Below, one piece after another: positions 25,540 through 33,584 of a stretch of DNA of 64,000 bases (its first letter is position 1; each line of letters begins with the position of its first letter). The notes beneath the pieces are model-generated. The model saw only the letters and a list, made by a program, of their open reading frames with translations. It was not told the DNA's origin and did not search any database. Both the position numbers and the translations under genes were made by a program. The DNA is from Oscillospiraceae bacterium (lineage in GTDB: Bacteria > Bacillota > Clostridia > Oscillospirales > Acutalibacteraceae), in NCBI GenBank assembly GCA_015065885.1, contig SVPJ01000003.1:62001-126000 (forward strand), given 5' to 3'.

Positions 25540-25671
25540 ATGGGGTGCCACAAAAATTGACGGGATTCCAAAGGGGTGGGCAACCCCTTTGGCCGTTTGG
25601 GAGGGGTGCGGGGAACCTATCGGAAAGGTTCCCCGCGTTCTTTGCACCGCTTTCTTTCAAAGAAAGCGGTT
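25540..25671. repeat. Composite intergenic hairpin element
   Basis: The 25461-25971 gap has no credible gene. It holds three consecutive perfect hairpins: CCAAAGGGG..CCCCTTTGG, GCGGGGAACC..GGTTCCCCGC and ACCGCTTTCTT..AAGAAAGCGGT. Frames running through it give low-complexity, repeat-like peptides with no recognised family. I read it as a multi-stem intergenic repeat. Confidence 0.5.
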
Positions 25672-25847
25672 GCCTGCGCGGCATGAGCGCGGATCGACGA
25701 TAAAAAACGTTTGAAACGCGCATCTTCGCGTTGTTTGAAGATCGTTTTACGATTTCAAACAACATCGCTGGCAGAAAGACGTATAGGTCTCTATCGATGT
25801 CCCCCTCGACTTTAGCACTGTTTAAAGCGAGCATTCAAGCCCTATAC

Positions 25848-25884
25848 AAAAAAGCAGTCGCAAGCAAATGCGACTGCTTTTTTC
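25848..25884. terminator. Terminator downstream of the RluA-type gene
   Basis: AAAAAAGCAGTCGC and GCGACTGCTTTTTT form a strong stem. On the minus strand it lies about 90 bp after the pseudouridine synthase; between them (25918-25970) is part of a family A repeat (AGGAGAGGCAAGG). Confidence 0.8.
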
Positions 25885-25971
25885 TCTATTTATGGTTATA
25901 TGCATCTCTTTCAGGAAAGAACTTTTACCACCTCGCCTTACAAAGGAGAGGCAAGGGGTGGCGAGCATCCT

Positions 25972-26631
25972 TCACCCCTCAAACCACACCCACGGGGCCG
26001 TGTCGGGCGGCGGCAGAGTAATATCTACAGGTTTACGGGTCACGGGATGGGCAAACGCCAAATGGTGCGACCACAAAGCAATGTTCTTCGTCGGAATACG
26101 ACTGCCGTACTTCTCGTCTCCGAGCAACGGCATCCCGCGGGACGCACACTGCACACGAATTTGGTGGGTGCGCCCCGTATGCAGGCGGATCTTCAAAAGG
26201 GACACGGTGTCTTCTCCGTGGGTGACGGTCTCTAACACTTCGTAGTCCAGCACCGCTTCTTTTGCCCCCTGCCGCATACGCTTTACCACGAAGGACTTGT
26301 TTTTCTGCTTGTCGCGGAACAGAATATCCCGCCATTCACCCTGCGGTGTTTCGGGGCATCCCGCCACCACGGCAAGGTACTCTTTGGTCATTTCGTGCTG
26401 TGCAATGGCGCGGGACAGCCCCGCCGACGCCTTCGCGTTTTTGGAAAACACCATCACACCGCCCACCGCCTTGTCCAAACGATGTACCACGTCCACGCGG
26501 AAGGCGCGGGTCTGCTGTTCAAGCAACGTCGGCATACACCGCTCACGCGGATTGGATCCGCGTTCCGACAGCACACCAATCGGCTTTTCACACACGATAA
26601 TGGCTTTATCTTCAAACAAAATGGGTATCAT
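25972..26631 (-). CDS. RluA-family pseudouridine synthase
   Basis: RNA pseudouridine synthase of 219 residues. The catalytic aspartate lies in VDVVHRLDKAVGGVMVFSKN near residue 50; MTKEYLAVVAG, KIRLHTGRTHQIRVQC and PLLGDEKYGS complete the RluA/RluD catalytic domain. There is no N-terminal S4 domain, so it belongs to the short forms (for example RluA- or TruC-like). The target RNA site cannot be assigned. ATG 26631 follows GGGAGGTGACCGCT; the GTG three codons before is within that site. Confidence 0.92.
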   Translation of the reverse strand: MIPILFEDKAIIVCEKPIGVLSERGSNPRERCMPTLLEQQTRAFRVDVVHRLDKAVGGVMVFSKNAKASAGLSRAIAQHEMTKEYLAVVAGCPETPQGEWRDILFRDKQKNKSFVVKRMRQGAKEAVLDYEVLETVTHGEDTVSLLKIRLHTGRTHQIRVQCASRGMPLLGDEKYGSRIPTKNIALWSHHLAFAHPVTRKPVDITLPPPDTAPWVWFEG

Positions 26632-26696
26632 AGCGGTCACCTCCCTTTTATTTAATCATATTTTCCCGCCCTTGTCCATAAAAAACGGAAAATCGC

Positions 26697-26725
26697 TTGA
26701 CTAAGATTTTAGAATGTTCTATAAT
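26697..26725 (+). promoter_or_regulatory. Sigma-A promoter of the DUF1846 gene
   Basis: TTGACT (26697-26702), 17 bp, TATAAT (26720-26725). Confidence 0.88.
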
Positions 26726-26762
26726 TATAGGGTATGATTGCGAGAAGTTAGGTGGGGTGGGC

Positions 26763-28247
26763 ATGAAAAAAGTCGGTTTTGATAACGACAAATATTTGAA
26801 ACTGCAATCCGAACAGATCAAGGAACGTATTGCGAAGTTCGGCGGCAAACTGTATCTGGAATTCGGCGGTAAACTGTTCGATGATTTTCACGCCTCCCGC
26901 GTACTGCCGGGTTTTAAGCCCGACAGTAAGATCAAGATGCTCGCCCAACTGAAAGATCAGGCGGAGATCGTCATCGTCATCAACGTGCAGGATATCGAAA
27001 AGAACAAGGTGCGCGGCGACCTCGGCATCACCTACGATCAAGACGTGCTACGCTTGATCGACGCCTTCCGCGGCTTCGGTCTGTACGTGGGCAGCGTGGT
27101 GCTGGCGCGTTACAGCGAACAGCCCGCCGCCGAAGCGTTCAAAGCGCGTCTCGAAGGGCTGGGACTGAAAGTCTACCGTCACTACTCCATTCCGGGGTAT
27201 CCTTCGGACGTGGCGGGTATCGTGAGCGACGAAGGTTTCGGCCGTAACGAATATATCGAAACTTCCCGCTCGCTCGTTATCGTGACCGCCCCCGGCCCCG
27301 GCAGCGGCAAGATGGCGACTTGTTTGAGCCAACTGTACCACGACCACCAGCGCGGCATTTCGGCAGGCTATGCAAAGTTTGAGACCTTCCCCGTGTGGAA
27401 CCTGCCGCTGAAACATCCCGTCAATATGGCGTACGAAGCGGCAACCGCCGATCTGAACGACGTCAATATGATCGACCCGTTCCATTTGGAAGCGTACAAC
27501 ACGCTGGCGGTGAACTATAACCGCGACGTGGAGATCTTCCCCGTGTTGGCGGCAACGTTTGAAAAGATCCACGGGCACTGCCCGTATCAATCTCCCACCG
27601 ATATGGGGGTGAACGTGGCGGGCAACTGCATTTTTGACGACGACGCCGTGTGCGCCGCCGCCCGTGCGGAGATTCTGCGCCGCTATTATTCCGCGCTGTG
27701 CAATCAGCGTAAAGGCAACCAAAATGAGGCCGAGATCGCGAAGATCGAACTTCTTATGAAGATGGCGAACGTCACGGCGGACAATCGTCCCGCCATTGCC
27801 GCCGCACTCGAACGGGCGGAGGAGACGGGTGCCCCCGCCGCCGCGATCGAACTCGGGGACGGCCGCGTCATCACGGGCAGAACTTCGGAACTGCTCGGCG
27901 CGTCTTCCGCCATGTTGCTCAACGCGTTGAAAGCACTGGGCAATATCGGCGACGACGTGTTGCTGATCTCCCCCGCCGTTATCGAGCCCGTGCAAGACTT
28001 GAAGGTGAACCACCTGGGCGGTCACAACCCCCGCCTGCACACCGACGAGGTGTTGGTGGCGCTCTCCATCTGTGCCGCGACCGACCCGAAAGCGGAACTT
28101 GCGATGCAACAGCTGGACAAGCTTGCGGGATGCGAGATGCATTCCTCGGTCATTCTCTCGCAGGTGGACGAAAACACCCTGCGTAAACTCGGCATCAACC
28201 TCACCTGCGAGCCGCGTTATCAAACCAAACGCCTGTTCCACGGATAA
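26763..28247 (+). CDS. DUF1846 domain protein
   Basis: A 494-residue cytoplasmic protein of the DUF1846 family, which is common in Firmicutes and has solved structures but no agreed function. The N-terminus GFDNDKYLKLQSEQIKERI and GKLYLEFGGKLFDDFHASRVL are family marks. A P-loop-like APGPGSGKMATCLSQLYHDH lies near residue 177, suggesting nucleotide binding. The frame is open upstream, but ATG 26763 is preceded by AGGTGGGG and follows the promoter. It is monocistronic with its own terminator. Confidence 0.88.
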   Translation: MKKVGFDNDKYLKLQSEQIKERIAKFGGKLYLEFGGKLFDDFHASRVLPGFKPDSKIKMLAQLKDQAEIVIVINVQDIEKNKVRGDLGITYDQDVLRLIDAFRGFGLYVGSVVLARYSEQPAAEAFKARLEGLGLKVYRHYSIPGYPSDVAGIVSDEGFGRNEYIETSRSLVIVTAPGPGSGKMATCLSQLYHDHQRGISAGYAKFETFPVWNLPLKHPVNMAYEAATADLNDVNMIDPFHLEAYNTLAVNYNRDVEIFPVLAATFEKIHGHCPYQSPTDMGVNVAGNCIFDDDAVCAAARAEILRRYYSALCNQRKGNQNEAEIAKIELLMKMANVTADNRPAIAAALERAEETGAPAAAIELGDGRVITGRTSELLGASSAMLLNALKALGNIGDDVLLISPAVIEPVQDLKVNHLGGHNPRLHTDEVLVALSICAATDPKAELAMQQLDKLAGCEMHSSVILSQVDENTLRKLGINLTCEPRYQTKRLFHG

Positions 28248-28253
28248 TAAAGT

Positions 28254-28288
28254 GAAACGGCATCGCGTACGCGGTGCCGTTTTTTTAC
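28254..28288 (+). terminator. Terminator after the DUF1846 gene
   Basis: AAACGGCATCGCG and CGCGGTGCCGTTT form the stem, followed by a T-run. Confidence 0.85.
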
Positions 28289-28295
28289 TGACAAA

Positions 28296-28677
28296 AACGA
28301 CCCGACAGATTGGCCAAGTGTTCGTAAGGACACTTGGCCAGTTTTATTCGCCAAAGGCGAGTTGTATTGCTTCGCAGTGATATTCGGCTAAAAGCCGAGT
28401 GATATTGCCTTCGGCAGTTTATGGGCGAATAAAATATCACTAAAACCGCAAGGTTTTAATATCACTTGACCGTAAGGTCAAATATAACTGTGAGACCTGT
28501 CTCACAATATCACTTCTTTGAGATAGATTAAAAGGGTTTTAGGTTCTCCTAACAAGTGACATTTGGGCGCCAAAATGTCCTGCTTGTAACGGTGTGAGAC
28601 AAAAGAAAAACTGTGCAGAAATCATCTGCACAGTTTTTTCTGTCCTTAGGAACCCTGCTCATTTCTGTCGGGTCGTT
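28296..28677. mobile_element. Non-coding element with 14-bp terminal inverted repeats and many internal hairpins (MITE-like or structured RNA)
   Basis: Perfect ends AACGACCCGACAGA (28296-28309) and TCTGTCGGGTCGTT (28664-28677) bound 382 bp with no gene. Inside, a 12-bp hairpin (TGGCCAAGTGT..ACACTTGGCCA) is followed by small stems separated by ATATCAC or GTGATAT spacers: TCGCC/GGCGA, TCGGC/GCCGA, TGCC/GGCA, AAAACC/GGTTTT, TTGACC/GGTCAA and GTGAGAC/GTCTCAC. A larger stem, ACATTTGGGCGCCAAAATGT, and the gdhA terminator (28607-28639) are near the right end. No clear target duplication is seen. It may be a non-autonomous mobile element. Confidence 0.6.
28607..28640 (-). terminator. Terminator after gdhA
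   Basis: AAACTGTGCAGA and TCTGCACAGTTT form the stem; on the minus strand it is followed by TTCTTTTG. It lies within the right part of the 382-bp element. Confidence 0.75.
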
Positions 28678-28692
28678 GCTGTGTTTATACGA

Positions 28693-30045
28693 TTACACCA
28701 CGCCCTGTGCGAGCATCGCATCCGCGACCTTCAGGAAGCCCGCGATGTTGGCACCCGCGATGAGGTCGCCTTCCATGCCGTACGCCTTCGCGGCATCGAC
28801 CGAAGCCGCGTAGATATTCTTCATGATATCCTTCAGCTTCGCATCGACTTCTTCCGCCGACCAGCTGTAACGCATGGAGTTCTGGGACATTTCCAGACCC
28901 GACACAGCCACGCCGCCTGCGTTGACCGCCTTAGACGGAGCGATGACCACACCGTTCTCCTTCATGTACGCCACCGCGTCCGCCGTGGTGGGCATGTTGG
29001 AGACCTCGACGTAGTACTTCACGCCGTTCGCCACGATCTTCTTCGCATCTTCGAGGTTGACCTCGTTCTGGGTGGCGCAAGGCAGGATAACGTCCACCTT
29101 TTCGCCCCACGGCTTTTCGCCCTTGAAGAACGGCACACCGAACTTGTCGGCATAATCTTCCACGCGGTTGCGGCAGGAAGCACGCATCTCGAGCATGAAG
29201 TTGATCTTCTCTTCGGTCGCCACGCCGTCTTTATCGTAGATATAGCCGTCGGGGCCAGAGATGGTAACCACCTTACCGCCGAGTTCGTTGATCTTCTGCA
29301 CAGCACCCCACGCCACGTTACCGAAGCCGGACACCGCAAAGGTCTTACCCTTCACGTCCTCACCGTAGGTGGCGAGCATTTCCACCGTGTAGTACACGGC
29401 ACCGTAACCCGTCGCTTCGGGACGGATGAGCGAGCCGCCGTACGGACGACCCTTACCGGTCAGAACACCGGTGAACTCGTCACGCAGACGCTTGTACTGA
29501 CCGAACAGATAGCCGATCTCACGCGCACCCACGCCGATGTCACCCGCAGGCACGTCGGTATCGGGGCCGATGTACTTCGAAAGTTCCGTCATAAAGCTCT
29601 GGCAGAAGCGCATGACTTCCATATCCGACTTGCCCGCCGGATCGAAGTCACTGCCGCCCTTGCCGCCGCCCATGGGCAGGGTGGTCAGCGAGTTCTTGAA
29701 GGTCTGCTCAAAGCCCAGGAACTTGATGATGCTCTCGTTCACCGACGGATGGAAACGAAGACCGCCCTTATAGGGGCCGATCGCGCTGTTGAACTGCACG
29801 CGGAAACCGCGGTTGACCTGCACGTTGCCGTTGTCGTCCACCCACGGCACGCGGAACTTGATGATGCGCTCCGGCTCCACCATGCGCTCGATCACGCCCG
29901 CCTTCACGTAGTCGGGACGCGCTTCGATCACGGGTTCCAGCGACTCCAGCACTTCACGGACAGCCTGATGAAATTCCGGCTCACCGGGGTTGCGCTTTTC
30001 CACGCGCGCCATAAGATCGATCAAATAGGTGTTTTTCAAACTCAT
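28693..30045 (-). CDS. gdhA: Glutamate dehydrogenase (NADP-type)
   Basis: Hexameric enzyme that makes or oxidises glutamate, linking ammonia and 2-oxoglutarate. The 450-residue protein carries the conserved YKGGLRFHPSVN and the active-site lysine region LPMGGGKGGSDFDPAGKS near residue 120, then DVPAGDIGVGAREIGYLFGQY and the dinucleotide fold FAVSGFGNVAWGA. Length and motifs fit the clostridial/enterobacterial NADP-specific class; coenzyme preference is inferred. GAGGAGGAAGAGTT precedes the ATG and a promoter is seen at 30080-30108. Confidence 0.96.
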   Translation of the reverse strand: MSLKNTYLIDLMARVEKRNPGEPEFHQAVREVLESLEPVIEARPDYVKAGVIERMVEPERIIKFRVPWVDDNGNVQVNRGFRVQFNSAIGPYKGGLRFHPSVNESIIKFLGFEQTFKNSLTTLPMGGGKGGSDFDPAGKSDMEVMRFCQSFMTELSKYIGPDTDVPAGDIGVGAREIGYLFGQYKRLRDEFTGVLTGKGRPYGGSLIRPEATGYGAVYYTVEMLATYGEDVKGKTFAVSGFGNVAWGAVQKINELGGKVVTISGPDGYIYDKDGVATEEKINFMLEMRASCRNRVEDYADKFGVPFFKGEKPWGEKVDVILPCATQNEVNLEDAKKIVANGVKYYVEVSNMPTTADAVAYMKENGVVIAPSKAVNAGGVAVSGLEMSQNSMRYSWSAEEVDAKLKDIMKNIYAASVDAAKAYGMEGDLIAGANIAGFLKVADAMLAQGVV

Positions 30046-30079
30046 AACTCTTCCTCCTCTGGGAAATAAGATAGGAATA

Positions 30080-30108
30080 ATTGTAGCACACTCGCCCTCT
30101 CAATGCAA
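30080..30108 (-). promoter_or_regulatory. Sigma-A promoter of gdhA
   Basis: Minus strand TTGCAT (30103-30108), 17 bp, TACAAT (30080-30085). The rest of the 30046-30366 gap is AT-rich and otherwise holds only the murA promoter. Confidence 0.78.
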
Positions 30109-30286
30109 TAGGAATTTACAAAAAAAGTAAGATTTTTTTGCAATTTTCGCTTTTGAAACTTGCAAGTTTTCGGGGTTTGTCCGCTTTTGTTGCCGATAAA
30201 GTGTATTTTAAGCAAGTGATAGCCTTTCTCACCCGCAATTTCCCTGCATTTGAAGGATAAAAATTTGATTTTTACGGAAATAGCGA

Positions 30287-30315
30287 TTTACATTTGCCGG
30301 AAACTGTGGTATACT
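30287..30315 (+). promoter_or_regulatory. Sigma-A promoter of murA
   Basis: TTTACA (30287-30292), 17 bp, TATACT (30310-30315). Transcription should begin near 30322, which rules out the earlier in-frame starts of murA. Confidence 0.82.
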
Positions 30316-30366
30316 ACAATTTGTATGAATATACCCCCTAACCTTTTTGCAGGGAGTGACATAGAT

Positions 30367-31626
30367 TTGAAAAAGTATCGTATCCGCGGCGGTATTCCGC
30401 TGGTCGGAGAAGTGAATATCAGCGGTGCCAAAAACGCCGCCGTTGCCATTCTGCCTGCCGTTGCGCTGGCGGACGGCATTTGCCGTATTGAAAATCTGCC
30501 GGATATCGAGGACGTTGCCACCGTGTTGGAGATCCTCCGTGCGCTCGGCGCAGAAGTGCGCCGCGTCAGCCCCTCGACGGTGGAGATCAATCCGTGTACC
30601 ATTGACACTGAGACCGTGCCGTACGATCTTGCGCGCCATATGCGCGGATCGTACTACTTCCTCGGCTCGTTGCTCGGCCGTTTTCGTCGCGCACGCGTGC
30701 CGTTGCCGGGCGGGTGCGATTTCGGTGAGCGCCCGATCGATCAGCATCTGAAAGGGTTTACCGCTCTCGGTGCGGTGCAAGCCCCGCTCGAAAACGCGAC
30801 GGTGGCTCTGTCGGCGGAAAAACTGGTGGGCAACTCCATCTATATGGACAAAGTGTCGGTCGGCGCTACCGCCAACGTGATGATGGCGGCGTGCAAGGCA
30901 CGCGGTATCACCATTATTGAAAACGCGGCGAAGGAGCCGCACATCGTGGATCTCGCGAACTTCTTGAACTTCCTCGGTGCGGATATCAGCGGTGCGGGTA
31001 CCGACACGGTGAAGATCCGCGGCGTGGACCGTCTGCACGGCACCAACTATTCCATCATCCCCGACCAGATCGAAGCAGGTACCTATATGGCGGCGGCGGT
31101 CGCCACGGGCGGCGACGTGCTGGTGCGCGGTATTATCCCGAAGCACATGGAATCCATTTCCGCCAAACTGCGGGAAATGGGTGCCGAAATTGAAGAATAC
31201 GACGACGCCCTGCGCATCTTCCGTAAAGAGCCTCTTCGCCATTGCAACGTGAAGACGATGCCGCATCCCGGCTTCCCCACCGATATGCAACCGCAGATCG
31301 GCGTGTTGCTTTCGATCGCCGAAGGGCGCAGTGTGCTGAACGAAGACGTGTATGACAAACGCTTCCGCTATCTGGACGAACTGCGCCGCATGGGCGCACA
31401 AGTGGAAGTGGACGGCAAGATCGCCGTGTTCCAGGGCATTGACCGCCTGCGTGCGGACACCGTGAAGGCGGTGGACCTGCGTGCAGGTGCCGCGATGATC
31501 ATCGCAGGTCTGGTTGCCGACGGCGTGACCGAAGTGGAGGATATCCGCCACATCGAACGCGGGTACGAAAACGTCGTGGAAAAATTCCGCGCACTCGGTG
31601 CGGATATGGAACTGGTTGAGGTTTAA
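30367..31626 (+). CDS. murA: UDP-N-acetylglucosamine 1-carboxyvinyltransferase
   Basis: First committed step of peptidoglycan synthesis: transfers enolpyruvate from PEP to UDP-GlcNAc. The active-site cysteine, the residue alkylated by fosfomycin, is in PLPGGCDFGERPIDQHLKGF near residue 115. The substrate motif ISGAKNAAVAILPA near residue 20 is intact. TTG 30367, behind AGGGAGTGACATAGA, gives a normal 419 residues; upstream in-frame ATGs lie before or at the transcription start. The YycJ-like gene starts 2 bp after its stop. Confidence 0.95.
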   Translation: MKKYRIRGGIPLVGEVNISGAKNAAVAILPAVALADGICRIENLPDIEDVATVLEILRALGAEVRRVSPSTVEINPCTIDTETVPYDLARHMRGSYYFLGSLLGRFRRARVPLPGGCDFGERPIDQHLKGFTALGAVQAPLENATVALSAEKLVGNSIYMDKVSVGATANVMMAACKARGITIIENAAKEPHIVDLANFLNFLGADISGAGTDTVKIRGVDRLHGTNYSIIPDQIEAGTYMAAAVATGGDVLVRGIIPKHMESISAKLREMGAEIEEYDDALRIFRKEPLRHCNVKTMPHPGFPTDMQPQIGVLLSIAEGRSVLNEDVYDKRFRYLDELRRMGAQVEVDGKIAVFQGIDRLRADTVKAVDLRAGAAMIIAGLVADGVTEVEDIRHIERGYENVVEKFRALGADMELVEV

Positions 31627-31628
31627 TT

Positions 31629-32429
31629 ATGGCAAGATACTGTCCGCTGTTCAGCGGAAGTGAAGGCAATTGTACCTATATCGGAAACGCGGACGCCGGC
31701 ATTTTGATCGATGCCGGCGTTAGTGCTAAGCGCATCGAAACGGCGCTTGCGGCACGGGGGATCGACCCGCGCCGTATTGCCGCCGTCTTCGTCACCCACG
31801 AACACAGCGACCATATCGCGGGGTTAAAGGTACTTTCCAAGCGGTACGGTATGCGGGTGTACGCCACCCGCGGCACGATGGAAGCGCTGTGTGAGGGGGA
31901 AAAAGTGGCAACGGGCACCGCCTGTTTTGCCCTGCCCGCCGACGGACACACCACAGTGCAGGAAGGTGGGTGTGAGATCACCGCCTTCACCACCCCGCAC
32001 GACAGCCGCCAGAGTTGCGGCTACCGTATACATACCGCCGACGACCGTACCGTCGCCGTTGCGACCGACATCGGCAATATGACCGCCACCGTGCGGGAAG
32101 CCATCCGTGGGTGTGATCTTATACAGATCGAGTCCAATCACGATGTTCCCATGTTGCTCGGCGGTCCGTACCCCGATTTTTTGAAGCAACGCATTTTGGC
32201 ATCGACGGGGCATCTTTCAAACCCCGCTTGTGCGGCGGAACTCGTGGGACTCGCGAAAAGCGGCACCACGCGTTTCGTGCTTGCTCACTTGAGTCGGCAC
32301 AACAACCGCCCCGACCTGGCGCTCGCCACCGCACAAGCGGCTTTGTCCGAAGGCGGCTTGTTGGAGGGTGCGGATTATCTACTCCGCGTGGCATCCCCTG
32401 AGGATACCCGTGGTATTATGGTGTTTTAA
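31629..32429 (+). CDS. YycJ/WalJ-type metallo-beta-lactamase-fold hydrolase
   Basis: A 266-residue protein of the MBL fold. CPLFSGSEGNCTYIG at the start and the metal motif VTHEHSDHIAGLKVL near residue 55 identify the YycJ (WalJ) subfamily, thought to be 5'-3' exonucleases or to connect cell division with chromosome replication in Firmicutes. SNHDVPMLLGGPYPDFLKQRI and GHLSNPACAAEL are also typical. It is tightly linked to murA and rlmH; in many Firmicutes yycJ and rlmH lie close together. Confidence 0.88.
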   Translation: MARYCPLFSGSEGNCTYIGNADAGILIDAGVSAKRIETALAARGIDPRRIAAVFVTHEHSDHIAGLKVLSKRYGMRVYATRGTMEALCEGEKVATGTACFALPADGHTTVQEGGCEITAFTTPHDSRQSCGYRIHTADDRTVAVATDIGNMTATVREAIRGCDLIQIESNHDVPMLLGGPYPDFLKQRILASTGHLSNPACAAELVGLAKSGTTRFVLAHLSRHNNRPDLALATAQAALSEGGLLEGADYLLRVASPEDTRGIMVF

Positions 32430-32442
32430 AGGAGGGATCACC

Positions 32443-32925
32443 GTGCGCAGTGTGACCGTTTTGTGTGTCGGCAAACTGAAGGAAGCCTACTGGCGGGATG
32501 CCGTGGCGGAATACCAAAAACGGCTCTCGGCGTTTTGCCGCCTGTCCATCGTGGAGGTGGAGGAAGAACGCCTGCCCGACAACCCCTCCCCCGCGCAGAT
32601 CAACCAGACCTTGCAAGCGGAGGGCAAACGGCTACTGTCCCACGTCCCCCAAGGTGCGGCGGTGTTTCCGCTGTGCATCGAAGGAAAGGAACTCGCCTCC
32701 CCTGCTCTCGCCGATATGCTCGACCGTGTGGCGGTGGACGGATGCAGTCACACCGTGTTTATCATCGGCGGCTCGTGGGGACTTTCGGACGAGGTGAAAG
32801 CCGCCGCCCGTTTCAGGCTGTCGATGTCCCCCATGACCTTCCCGCATCAACTCGCCCGCGTGATGTTGCTCGAACAGATCTACCGCGCCGCCCAGATCTC
32901 CGCGGGCGGGAAATATCATAAGTGA
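32443..32925 (+). CDS. rlmH: 23S rRNA (pseudouridine1915-N3)-methyltransferase RlmH
   Basis: SPOUT-class methyltransferase that modifies pseudouridine 1915 in helix 69 of assembled ribosomes. The 160-residue protein starts VRSVTVLCVGKLKEAYWRDA and holds the SAM-binding knot with FIIGGSWGLSDEVKAAA and the C-terminal MTFPHQLARVMLLEQIYRA, both invariant in the family. GTG 32443 follows AAAGGAGGGATCACC, so the longer frame that overlaps the yycJ-like gene is rejected. Confidence 0.95.
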   Translation: MRSVTVLCVGKLKEAYWRDAVAEYQKRLSAFCRLSIVEVEEERLPDNPSPAQINQTLQAEGKRLLSHVPQGAAVFPLCIEGKELASPALADMLDRVAVDGCSHTVFIIGGSWGLSDEVKAAARFRLSMSPMTFPHQLARVMLLEQIYRAAQISAGGKYHK

Positions 32926-32928
32926 TCC

Positions 32929-33019
32929 GTTGCATAAATGGAAGGATTAAAACCCGCCTCCCGAGGTGACGTTTACGGAAGCGAACGTCGGGTGTTCTTC
33001 CGTTTATGCAACTTTTTTA
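32929..33019 (+). terminator. Large stem-loop terminator after rlmH
   Basis: GTTGCATAAA (32929-32938) pairs with TTTATGCAAC (33003-33012), extended by GGAAG/CTTCC, and is followed by TTTTTT. The 60-base loop has its own inner stem (CGACGTT/AACGTCG-like). It is unusually long for a plain terminator. Confidence 0.7.
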
Positions 33020-33031
33020 TTTGGAAAACCT

Positions 33032-33057
33032 TGAAACCTTTTCCTTTTTTATTCGGT
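33032..33057 (+). promoter_or_regulatory. Candidate ECF-type autoregulated promoter
   Basis: TGAAAC (33032-33037), 16 bp, CGGT (33054-33057). ECF sigma factors often recognise TGAAAC-N16/17-CGTx in front of their own gene. It lies 45 bp before the sigma-factor start. Confidence 0.5.
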
Positions 33058-33101
33058 GTTATAGGTGAAAGAGCTCTTTTTCGCAAAAGGAGGTGCAGGA
33101 A

Positions 33102-33572
33102 ATGTGGCAACAACCGTCGGTTGAACAGGTATTTTTGCAATACCGCCAGACGGTGTACCGTTTGGCACTCGCACGGCTGGGCAATCCCGCCGCGGCGGAA
33201 GACGCAGTGCAGGAGGTGTTTTTGCGTTACGTGCGCAAATCGCCCGTATTCCGTGAAGCGGAACACTGCAAGGCGTGGCTGCTGCGCGTGACGGTCAACT
33301 GTTGCCGCACCGCCGCGACCACCGCGTGGATGCGCCACACCGTGCCGTTGGAGGATACCCTCACCACGCCCCCGCCCGAACATCTCGGCGTTTTTGACGC
33401 CGTGCAGACCTTGCCGCCCGCACAGCGGGTGGCGGTGCACCTGTTCTATTACGAAGGGTACTCGGTGCGGGAGATCGCACAGCTCACCCGTGCGACCGAG
33501 GCCGCGATAAAGACCCGTCTGCACCGTGCCCGCGCCGCCCTGCGCAAGGTTTTAGACACCGATATCGAATAA
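33102..33572 (+). CDS. ECF-type sigma-70 family RNA polymerase sigma factor
   Basis: A 156-residue sigma factor with only regions 2 and 4. Region 2 is seen as VYRLALARLGNPAAAEDAVQEVFLRY (residues 19-45, with the DAxQE core-binding motif). Region 4 is seen as LPPAQRVAVHLFYYEGYSVREIAQ, followed by KTRLHRARAALRK. ATG 33102 follows AAAGGAGGTGCAGGAA. It is co-transcribed with a membrane-anchored beta-propeller gene, which probably holds it inactive until a signal arrives. The regulon is unknown. Confidence 0.92.
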   Translation: MWQQPSVEQVFLQYRQTVYRLALARLGNPAAAEDAVQEVFLRYVRKSPVFREAEHCKAWLLRVTVNCCRTAATTAWMRHTVPLEDTLTTPPPEHLGVFDAVQTLPPAQRVAVHLFYYEGYSVREIAQLTRATEAAIKTRLHRARAALRKVLDTDIE

Positions 33573-33584
33573 AGGAGTGATCCG

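Noticed and set aside
25538..25834. Minus-strand frame of 98 codons in the gap before the RluA-type gene
   Set aside because: Its second half is translated hairpin repeat and its first half has no recognised domain, so I treat the region as non-coding.
28290..28690. CRISPR array
   Set aside because: The ATATCAC spacers recur, but the units are unequal hairpins rather than identical repeats with unique spacers, and no cas genes are near.
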